From the NCBI GenBank assembly GCA_017515125.1, contig JAFWHP010000051.1, positions 1 to 9,278 on the forward strand: a stretch of 9,278 nucleotides of DNA, written 5' to 3'. The DNA comes from Candidatus Saccharimonadota bacterium (GTDB lineage Bacteria; Patescibacteriota; Saccharimonadia; Saccharimonadales; Saccharimonadaceae). The notes under the pieces are model-generated. The model did no database searches. It saw only the letters and a program-made list of their open reading frames with translations, and was not told the origin of the DNA. Made by a program: the position numbers and the translations under genes. Below are positions 1 to 5,969 of the stretch, one piece after another; position 1 is the first letter of the stretch, and the number at the start of each line of letters is the position of its first letter.

Positions 1-78
1 AAAAAATAATCGGGTTCGTCACATGCTCATTCGCAGACAATCTATTTATATTACTTTTTACTATTTACTTATATTCTA

Positions 79-120
79 GTTGCATAATTCGTGCATTTTG
101 GGAGCTACGAATTATGCAAC
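79..120. repeat. Perfect 14-bp inverted repeat upstream of the phosphoketolase promoter
   Basis: The arm GTTGCATAATTCGT (79-92) is matched exactly by its reverse complement ACGAATTATGCAAC (107-120), separated by 14 nt. As RNA this is a 14-bp hairpin, extendable by one G-U pair. No T-run follows on either strand, so it is not a typical intrinsic terminator. It ends about 40 bases before the -10 box at 162-167, so it could be an upstream operator, the end of a transcript entering from the left, or a mobile-element scar. The rest of 1-173 is AT-rich and shows no gene. Confidence 0.8.
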
Positions 121-158
121 AAGGCCTCCTGCGGATTTTAGATAATTGAAAATGTTTA

Positions 159-167
159 TGCTATAAT
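159..167 (+). promoter_or_regulatory. Extended -10 promoter of the phosphoketolase operon, predicted leaderless start
   Basis: TGcTATAAT is a perfect extended -10 element. Only six bases separate it from the ATG at 174, so initiation at the usual distance would fall on or next to the A of the start codon. No Shine-Dalgarno sequence precedes the ATG. No good -35 is visible; TTTAGA at 137-142 is the nearest match, with a 19-base spacer. The transcription start is inferred. Confidence 0.7.
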
Positions 168-173
168 AAATAT

Positions 174-1130
174 ATGAGTTCAGTGGGCATTGCTGAGATA
201 GATAAAATAAACGAACGGATACGAAAATGTGATTATTTATGCGTTGCACAATTGTTTCTGAAGGATAATTTTTTGCTCGAAAGGTCTTTAACATACGACG
301 ACATTAAGCCGAGATTACTTGGGCACTGGGGGACTTGTCATGGTATCAATGTTGCCTATGCTAATCTAAAAAGCGTCTATGGTAATAATCGAGAATTTAG
401 ATTTATACTTGGGCCCGGTCACGGCTATCCAGCACTTAACGCCAATCTTTGGCTAGATGGAGAACTCGCTAAAATTGACCCGAAGGCAACCGTTAATCTC
501 GACGGGCTGCGCTATTTGTGTAGACAGTTTTCCTGGCCGGATGGTTTTCCGAGCCACGCGAGTCCTCTGACTCCAGGCGTGATAACTGAAGGCGGGGAAC
601 TGGGCTACGCACTTGCTAATGCTTACGGTTTGTCGCTTGGGCATCCTGAAAAAACGACTGCAGTCTTAATCGGGGATGGCGAGCTAGAAACCGCTACGGC
701 GCTCGATTCGTTAAACTTGCGGGGATTGCTGTCGGGGCCAAGTATCGGAAAGGTGCTGCCGATTTTACATCTTAATGGTTACAAAATTTCGGCGCCGTCG
801 ATTTATGCACGGAAATCAGAGAGAGAGTTACACGAGTTAATCCGGGGTTTTGGATTTACGCCGGTTGAGATTTCCGGAGATGATACCGAGGCCTTCCAGG
901 TCGCGCTGAGAGATAATATCGAATCGCCGTTTTATATTATGCGGACCGAAAAAGGACAGGGCGGGCCGAACAGTCATCATGAGGCTCATCAGATTCCGCT
1001 CAAGAATCCAAAAACCGACGAAGATGAACTGCGGAAGTTGGAAGAGTGGCTAAAAAGTTATCATCCCGAAGAAATGTTTATCAGCACTGGCACTGAGTGG
1101 GTAGATAGATTAAGAAAGGCATTAAAATGA
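174..1130 (+). CDS. xfp: Phosphoketolase, N-terminal (PP-domain) subunit of a split enzyme
   Basis: This is the first half of a xylulose-5-phosphate/fructose-6-phosphate phosphoketolase (XFP), a cytoplasmic thiamine-diphosphate (TPP) enzyme. It splits the ketose phosphate with inorganic phosphate into acetyl phosphate plus glyceraldehyde-3-phosphate or erythrose-4-phosphate. Family motifs appear in order: RLLGHWGT (His51), GPGHG (His83), PSH (His128), GGELGYAL, the metal-binding GDGE (168-170), LHLNGYK (199-204) and AHQIPL (His272), all at spacings typical of XFP. At 318 residues it covers only the pyrophosphate-binding domain; the usual protein is about 800 residues. The usual GHWGTTPG reads GHWGTCHG here, so the enzyme is divergent. 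The start at 174 is chosen because the XFP similarity begins within the first 20 residues and a -10 box sits directly upstream. The gene ends in tandem stops, TGA TAG, and overlaps the second half by four bases. Alternatives such as transketolase are excluded by the GHWGT and PSH motifs. Confidence 0.93.
   Translation: MSSVGIAEIDKINERIRKCDYLCVAQLFLKDNFLLERSLTYDDIKPRLLGHWGTCHGINVAYANLKSVYGNNREFRFILGPGHGYPALNANLWLDGELAKIDPKATVNLDGLRYLCRQFSWPDGFPSHASPLTPGVITEGGELGYALANAYGLSLGHPEKTTAVLIGDGELETATALDSLNLRGLLSGPSIGKVLPILHLNGYKISAPSIYARKSERELHELIRGFGFTPVEISGDDTEAFQVALRDNIESPFYIMRTEKGQGGPNSHHEAHQIPLKNPKTDEDELRKLEEWLKSYHPEEMFISTGTEWVDRLRKALK
1113..1119 (+). promoter_or_regulatory. Ribosome binding site of the second phosphoketolase gene
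   Basis: AGAAAGG lies seven bases before the ATG at 1127. It is one of the few SD-like sites placed to decide a start here, and it belongs to the internal operon gene; the promoter-proximal genes lack one. Together with the ATGA stop/start overlap it points to translational coupling of the two subunits. Confidence 0.6.
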
Positions 1131-2299
1131 TAGATAGAGTTGAGCATCCAGGGGCGGAAAAGTTTTCGCCGGCAGTTAAAATTGGCGAGCTGCTAAAACA
1201 GGAAATGGAGCGTGACCCGCATTTTTATTTCTTCTCGCCGGACGAAACGACGTCGAACAAATTTGACGCTATGTTTGAGATTGAGAAAAGAGCCTGGGGC
1301 GATCTGCGGAAAGAAAATTGGGATTTGCCCGAATCATCTGATGGCAGAATTATAGAAATGCTGTCTGAGAACGTACTATTTTCGGTTATGACTGGGCATC
1401 TAGCCAATGGCGAGAAAACCATGATGGGAAGCTACGAAGCGTTTTATCCGATTATTACGGCACAAATACTGCAGGAAATGAAGTTCATTAAACAGTCTCT
1501 GAATGTTTCGTGGCGGGATGCCCTACCAGCAGTAAACCTACTTTCCACTTCTACCTGTTGGCGACAAGACCATAACGGTTTTACGCATCAGTCTCCTGCG
1601 TTGATTTCAGCACTTCTAGCGGTGCCGTCTGGGCTAGTCAATTGTATCTTTCCGATAGACGATACAGCAGCCGAAGAAGCTTATAATTTTATGATTGGAT
1701 CCGAGAATGTTGTAAATCTTACAACGTTCGATAAAAACGAGCGGCCACGTTATATAGATTCGCATCATGCTAAATTTGAATTTGATAATGGTGGGGCTTC
1801 GCTTTACCAATTTGCCTCGGAGCCGGAACCGGATATCGTGTTTACGGCTTGTGGAGATATTGTGGCGCATGAATCACTAGAGGCGATCAAAATACTGCGT
1901 GAGGATTTGCCGGAGGTAAAGATTCGGTTTGTATATATTAATAGTCTGACTTATCGAGGAATTGGAACGGTAGGGAATCGATTAAGTCAGGAAAAATTTG
2001 ACGAGCTATTTACGACAAATAAACCGATTTTGGCAAACTTTCACGGATACCCCGAAACGTTAGAGAATATTTTGGAAAACTACGCTTTGCGACCCAGACT
2101 GAGAGTGCATGGGTTTATCGAGGAGGGTTCAACTACTACTCCGTTTGAAATGTTGCGGAGAAATGGCGCGTCTAGATATGACTTGGCAATCGACGTAGCA
2201 AGGATTAAGAAGAGAGATGATTTAGCGGAAAAATACATAAAAATATTAGCGGAGAACCATGCTCACGCTTTAGAGTTTGGCGAAGATATGATACAATAA
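1127..2299 (+). CDS. xfp: Phosphoketolase, C-terminal (Pyr plus C-terminal domain) subunit of a split enzyme
   Basis: This is the second half of the phosphoketolase begun at 174, carrying the pyrimidine-binding and C-terminal domains in 390 residues. Visible motifs are SPDETTSNKF (36-46), the DGRIIEMLSE block whose Glu81 matches the catalytic glutamate contacting the TPP aminopyrimidine, GSYEAF (Tyr103), WRQDHNGFTHQ (His149, Asn150, His154), Lys203 in the FDK segment, TACGD, the FHGYP segment (305-309) and EEGSTTTPF (332-340). The combined length of the two products is 708 residues, shorter than common XFPs. The block after the catalytic Glu departs from the usual SEH...EGY and reads SENVLFSVMTGH, so substrate preference may differ. 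The start overlaps the previous stop as ATGA and has an SD-like sequence. Because the previous frame ends in two consecutive stops and this one has its own initiation signals, a genuine split is more likely than a sequencing frameshift. The products probably assemble into one active complex. Confidence 0.93.
   Translation: MIDRVEHPGAEKFSPAVKIGELLKQEMERDPHFYFFSPDETTSNKFDAMFEIEKRAWGDLRKENWDLPESSDGRIIEMLSENVLFSVMTGHLANGEKTMMGSYEAFYPIITAQILQEMKFIKQSLNVSWRDALPAVNLLSTSTCWRQDHNGFTHQSPALISALLAVPSGLVNCIFPIDDTAAEEAYNFMIGSENVVNLTTFDKNERPRYIDSHHAKFEFDNGGASLYQFASEPEPDIVFTACGDIVAHESLEAIKILREDLPEVKIRFVYINSLTYRGIGTVGNRLSQEKFDELFTTNKPILANFHGYPETLENILENYALRPRLRVHGFIEEGSTTTPFEMLRRNGASRYDLAIDVARIKKRDDLAEKYIKILAENHAHALEFGEDMIQ
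2289..2297 (+). promoter_or_regulatory. Internal extended -10 promoter for the PIN-TRAM gene
   Basis: TGaTACAAT lies inside the last codons of the preceding phosphoketolase gene. Exactly seven bases separate it from the ATG at 2305, the same geometry as at the other protein-gene promoters. TTTAGA at 2269-2274 is a possible -35 with a 17-base spacer. This suggests the PIN-TRAM gene can also be transcribed alone as a leaderless mRNA. Confidence 0.5.
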
Positions 2300-2304
2300 T
2301 ACTA

Positions 2305-2985
2305 ATGGATTATTTGATTTTGGCTATCTGCTTGACTATTTTGAGTGAAACTACTTTTCTGTCACTCAAGAAAGTACGCCCTACCAAAAGCGGGAAACGT
2401 AAGATTTTTGTGGATACCTCGGCGCTAATCGACGGGAGAATTGTCGGCGTAGCAAGAACTGGGTTTATTGATGGCGATTTAATCGTCCTAAAAAGCGTGC
2501 TTAGAGAATTGCAACTGCTCGCAGATGGCAAAGACCCGGAGCGCCGCAATCGCGCAAGAGATGGGCTAGATAACGTTGCTGAGCTCGAAAGAGTAGTGGA
2601 AGTCAATACTGAAGTGATGGACGATAATGGTAAGGGCGAAAAAGTAGACGATTTGCTCCTAGTAAAAGCCAGGGAACATAATGGGCTAGTGCTAACTATG
2701 GATTATAATTTAATAAAAGTAGCGGAGGCCGAGAAAGTTGGGACTCTAAATCTAAACGATTTGGTTTTGGCACTAAAAACCGATTTCGAGCCAGGGAAGA
2801 GAGTAAAAGTCAAGATACTAGAAAAAGGTACTGGTCAGGGACAAGGCGTAGGGCATCTAGACGACGGAGCAATGGTAATAGTTGAGGGGGCGTCAAAGAT
2901 GATGAACAAAGAAGTGATGGTCGAATTGCTGCGGATTCATGAAACCTCGTCGGGAAGAATCGTGTTTGCACGACTCGCTAAATAA
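2305..2985 (+). CDS. Membrane-anchored PIN-TRAM domain protein (YacL-like)
   Basis: The 226-residue product has one hydrophobic segment (about residues 3-20), a PIN nuclease-fold domain (about 33-155) and a C-terminal TRAM domain (about 160-226). The PIN acidic set is visible: Asp37 in IFVDTSALIDGR, Glu68 in VLRELQLLAD, Asp115/116 in KVDDLLL and Asp133 in LTMDYNLIK. FVDTSALIDGR and the DPERRNRARDGLD segment (77-89) are hallmarks of the YacL group. The TRAM part (KRVKVKILEKG through VEGASKMMNKEV) is a small RNA-binding beta-barrel. B. subtilis YacL has four membrane helices before its PIN domain; only one is present here, so the membrane part is shortened. Likely role: a membrane-tethered RNA-acting protein, possibly a ribonuclease; the substrate is unknown. 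No SD precedes the start, which lies five bases after the previous stop and seven after a -10 box. Confidence 0.9.
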   Translation: MDYLILAICLTILSETTFLSLKKVRPTKSGKRKIFVDTSALIDGRIVGVARTGFIDGDLIVLKSVLRELQLLADGKDPERRNRARDGLDNVAELERVVEVNTEVMDDNGKGEKVDDLLLVKAREHNGLVLTMDYNLIKVAEAEKVGTLNLNDLVLALKTDFEPGKRVKVKILEKGTGQGQGVGHLDDGAMVIVEGASKMMNKEVMVELLRIHETSSGRIVFARLAK

Positions 2986-3076
2986 AGATAGGGGGAAATC
3001 CCGGATACTTGGGGCTTTCGCGGTTCTATTTACAAATCGGCGACTATAATATGTAAAGCTATTTAGTTCCTACTTT

Positions 3077-3118
3077 GCCTAGCCGAGAATTTGGACGTTT
3101 TCGGCTAGGCGTTTGTTT
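3077..3118 (+). terminator. Intrinsic terminator between convergent genes
   Basis: GCCTAGCCGA (3077-3086) pairs perfectly with TCGGCTAGGC (3101-3110). The stem continues inward by a G-U and two A-T pairs. It is followed by GTTTGTTT, which suits termination of the plus-strand phosphoketolase/PIN-TRAM transcript. On the minus strand the same hairpin lies just after the penicillin-binding-protein stop but has no T-run, so any effect there would be weaker. The 91 bases between 2985 and the hairpin hold no gene. Confidence 0.8.
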
Positions 3119-5890
3119 CTAGTTGTTATTGGAAGGTTTTGTGCTATCTGATTTTTTGTCCGAGCTAGAGCTTGACTCTTTCTTACAGTGAGCAGAGTTT
3201 AGATTCTCAATAGCATTTGATGATGTAGCACCAGCGGTGTCTGTCACGTCTATACGTGCAGAAGTTTCTGTACCAGTTAACGTATAAACTGCACCACCAA
3301 GAGAAACGTTTCCTTTGCTCGCGCCGTCAATAAATAGCGTGGCGCTAGCAATACCGGAGCTGCCACCCGCGCCACTAGCATATAGCTGACAGCCTTGTAC
3401 GCTGAGGGAGACTTGCGGACCTTTGTAGTCGCAGGTATCCTGAGCATCACGATTATACGGCTCTGGAACGTTGTAGACAGCCTGACCAGTCATAGGATCG
3501 GTCACTTTCGTAACTTCTACCTGGATTTTTTGATCTTCTGGGGTACAAGCAGCGGCTAGCAAATGGTTGTATTTATTAAAAGTTAGGCTTTCTCTCGCTA
3601 TGCCGGAATTTTTAGCGGCGTTAAACCAGCTCGGCCAAATATCAGTTTTTCCATTGACATTTAGAGTCTGGATGCCGGCTGGGCGAGCAGGCTGATCGCC
3701 GGAGTGCCATTTACCGTCCGGCTCCAATACTTCGTGATGGACACGTTCCATGAACGTACCGACGGTATTTCTGGCGACGTCATTGGCATTGCTAGACAAA
3801 CCAGCGCCGTCGTGATTACCATTCCAAACAAAGGTAGAAAGTGCCGTAGAATAACTTTCAATGAGGGAGTCTTTTGTGACGGCTGAATTGGTTGTCGTGG
3901 TAGTCCCAGTCTTGGTAGCCGTCCAAACACCGGGAACGACATAGCCATAACTTTGATAGCCACCAGGAGCATAGATACTAAAACGAGCGCTAGGATCGGC
4001 TAGAATATTAGATATCATGTACGCGACCTGTTCATCTACGACACGAGTGGCCTCTTTATCCTCCCAGGCGTCGATAACTTCGCCGGAAGAATTTTTAACT
4101 TCTAGCACGTAGGCTAAATCTTTATAGGCGCCGCCGCGAGCTAGAGAAGCGTAAGCATTGGCGTGCTCCACCATCTTCACGCCACAGCCGGAACCGATAG
4201 CAATAGACAGACCATAGCCTTCGCGACCTTCGCAGTAGGATTTGTCGCCGAGATTATGTGCTACTTCGAGGGAATTGTCAATACCATTAATATACAGAGC
4301 CTTTACCGCGGCAATATTGAGCGAGTGACCGAGCGAGAAACGAATTGTGACGTTGCCGTAGAAAGTCCCAGTGGCATTGGTAAGCGAGCAGGCGCCAGAA
4401 TAGCCAGCACAATAGAGTTTATTGATATTCTCGTCACGTAAGACTGAGCCTGGGCCATAATTAATACCCTCTCGCTGCATAAATAGTGGAGTGTAGTCTA
4501 GAATAGGCTTGATTGAGGAGCCTGGCTCGATAAGAGAGTCGGTCGTGACGTTTAGCTCGCCATAAGTCGGGTTAAAGAAGTCAGACGACCCAACCATGGC
4601 GATAACTTGCGAAGTTTCTACGTCCACTGAGACGAGAGCAATGTTGTCACTGTTGTTTTTGTAGGTATGCGTCATACCTACCGCTACGGCGTCTTCGGCG
4701 ATTTTCTGAGCGCGGAGATCGATAGTCGTCTTAATCGTCCAGCCGCCAGCACGCATAGTCGAAATGCCGTATTTATCTTCAAGCTGTTTCTTAACCTCTA
4801 GAACGAAGTGCGGCGCGAGCATGTCGGCATACTGACTAGATTCTGGTTTGATAGCATCAAGAACGGCGACCTCCTTCGCGGCGGCTGCCTCTTCGGCTGT
4901 AATATAGCCCATTTCCGCCATAACGTCGAGGGTGTATCGCTGACGAATCAGCAGATTCTCGTGCCCGTATTCGTTGTATGGATTATAGACTCCAGGATTA
5001 TTCGGAATGGAAGCTAAAAGGGCGGACTCTGCCAAGGTCAAATCTTTAGCGGATTTACCGAAATAAGTCTGCGCTGCCGACTCGACACCGTTACGACGAC
5101 CGCCATAAGGAGATTGATTTAGGTACATTGTAATGATCTGATCCTTGGAATACATTTTCTCAAGCTCGATGGCGAGAATTAGCTCTTTGATTTTGCGCGA
5201 AAGACCGCCCCTATCGGCACTTTGAGCTTCGTCGGAAAAATAGACCTGCTTGATTAGTTGCTGTGTAAGAGTGGAGCCACCCTGAACGCCATGCCCCGTC
5301 AGAGTAGAGAAAGTGGCGCGAAGAAGTGCGCTAAAATCTACGCCATGATGGTTATAGAAATTGCGGTCCTCGATTGCGACCGTTGCTTGATACATGTACG
5401 GCGAAATATTTTCGGCACTGACAACAAGCCTATAGTCGTCATTGCCGGTATCCTTCCAAAGCAGATTACCGTTACGGTCGAGATAAGTATTGACGGTTTC
5501 GGAAATTGACATCTCGTCAAGGCGAATTTCGTCCAAATCTTTCTTATAATAGAGGAATAGACCACCGATAAAAATGATACCGATCAAAATGAAAGCAGCA
5601 ATGGTCTTTAAGATTGTCTTCTGGCCACGCCAAGAAAACCACCATTTAAAGACCCTCTTGGGATGAAGTCTGGCAAAAAAGCGCTTAACCGGCTCTTCCG
5701 GAAGCTTAGCCATATCTTCGGCACGACGACGTGCGCTTGCCTCCTTTTTGGCGGTATGCTTATACGACAAACTAGAATATAGATTTAAGTTTGACTTCTT
5801 AGTTTTTTTCGCAGTTTTTTTTGAAGTATTTGCCTTTTTAGACTTTTTGCTTTTAGATGGCAAAATGACTTCAGATTTTTTCTTCGTCAT
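3119..5890 (-). CDS. Class A penicillin-binding protein (GT51 glycosyltransferase plus transpeptidase)
   Basis: A bifunctional peptidoglycan synthase anchored in the cytoplasmic membrane. It polymerises lipid II into glycan strands and cross-links the stem peptides. Order of parts in 923 residues: a Lys/Ser-rich cytoplasmic tail (1-90); one membrane helix (about 92-115); the GT51 domain (about 130-330) with the catalytic Glu174 in EDRNFY, GGSTLTQQLIKQ (204-215), RKIKELILAIELE and YLNQSPYGG; the transpeptidase domain (about 410-715) with Ser458-Ser-Ile-Lys461 (SxxK), Ser523-Leu-Asn525 (SxN) and Lys660-Thr-Gly662; an Ig-like region (about 825-895); and a Ser/Lys-rich tail. All catalytic motifs are intact. 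Cysteine pairs occur in the transpeptidase domain (494/501, 553/569) and more at 782, 820, 834 and 902, possibly disulfides. The start is supported by a -10 box seven bases upstream and the absence of an SD. It is divergent from murJ, which supplies its substrate. Confidence 0.95.
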   Translation of the reverse strand: MTKKKSEVILPSKSKKSKKANTSKKTAKKTKKSNLNLYSSLSYKHTAKKEASARRRAEDMAKLPEEPVKRFFARLHPKRVFKWWFSWRGQKTILKTIAAFILIGIIFIGGLFLYYKKDLDEIRLDEMSISETVNTYLDRNGNLLWKDTGNDDYRLVVSAENISPYMYQATVAIEDRNFYNHHGVDFSALLRATFSTLTGHGVQGGSTLTQQLIKQVYFSDEAQSADRGGLSRKIKELILAIELEKMYSKDQIITMYLNQSPYGGRRNGVESAAQTYFGKSAKDLTLAESALLASIPNNPGVYNPYNEYGHENLLIRQRYTLDVMAEMGYITAEEAAAAKEVAVLDAIKPESSQYADMLAPHFVLEVKKQLEDKYGISTMRAGGWTIKTTIDLRAQKIAEDAVAVGMTHTYKNNSDNIALVSVDVETSQVIAMVGSSDFFNPTYGELNVTTDSLIEPGSSIKPILDYTPLFMQREGINYGPGSVLRDENINKLYCAGYSGACSLTNATGTFYGNVTIRFSLGHSLNIAAVKALYINGIDNSLEVAHNLGDKSYCEGREGYGLSIAIGSGCGVKMVEHANAYASLARGGAYKDLAYVLEVKNSSGEVIDAWEDKEATRVVDEQVAYMISNILADPSARFSIYAPGGYQSYGYVVPGVWTATKTGTTTTTNSAVTKDSLIESYSTALSTFVWNGNHDGAGLSSNANDVARNTVGTFMERVHHEVLEPDGKWHSGDQPARPAGIQTLNVNGKTDIWPSWFNAAKNSGIARESLTFNKYNHLLAAACTPEDQKIQVEVTKVTDPMTGQAVYNVPEPYNRDAQDTCDYKGPQVSLSVQGCQLYASGAGGSSGIASATLFIDGASKGNVSLGGAVYTLTGTETSARIDVTDTAGATSSNAIENLNSAHCKKESSSSSDKKSDSTKPSNNN

Positions 5891-5897
5891 GCTATTT

Positions 5898-5903
5898 ATT
5901 ATA
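5898..5903 (-). promoter_or_regulatory. -10 box of the penicillin-binding-protein gene, predicted leaderless start
   Basis: On the minus strand a perfect TATAAT is followed by seven bases and then the ATG at 5890. There is no SD in the gap. A TG lies directly before the hexamer, but not with the one-base gap of a true extended -10. No clear -35 is visible at 17 bases. Confidence 0.6.
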
Positions 5904-5926
5904 CACGAAAAATGTAAAAATACATA

Positions 5927-5940
5927 AAAATCATGATTTT
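5927..5940. promoter_or_regulatory. 14-bp palindrome centred between two divergent promoters (candidate operator)
   Basis: AAAATCATGATTTT is a perfect palindrome centred at 5933/5934. It lies about 30 bases upstream of the minus-strand -10 box and about 25 upstream of the plus-strand one, so a bound protein would cover the -35 zone of both the penicillin-binding-protein and murJ promoters. The surroundings are AT-rich, so chance is a real alternative. Confidence 0.35.
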
Positions 5941-5953
5941 ATAGATTTTTCTG

Positions 5954-5965
5954 TGCTATTATAAT
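5954..5965 (+). promoter_or_regulatory. Extended -10 promoter of murJ, predicted leaderless start
   Basis: TGcTATTAT (5954-5962) is an extended -10 followed by seven bases and the ATG at 5970. An overlapping TATAAT (5960-5965) is the alternative hexamer. There is no SD before the ATG and no clear -35. Confidence 0.6.
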
Positions 5966-5969
5966 ATAT

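Noticed and set aside
79..120. dif/Xer recombination site
   Set aside because: GCATAA/TTATGC half-sites are present but separated by far more than the 6-8 bases of a dif core.
1127..1133. Frameshift error or programmed frameshift joining the two phosphoketolase halves
   Set aside because: Tandem stops TGA TAG, an SD-like AGAAAGG and an ATGA overlap support two separate genes, and I see no slippery heptamer.
3029..3050. Possible promoter TTTACA ... TATAAT before the terminator at 3077
   Set aside because: The spacer is only about 10 bases, and the transcript would consist almost entirely of the terminator hairpin. AT-rich chance match is more likely.
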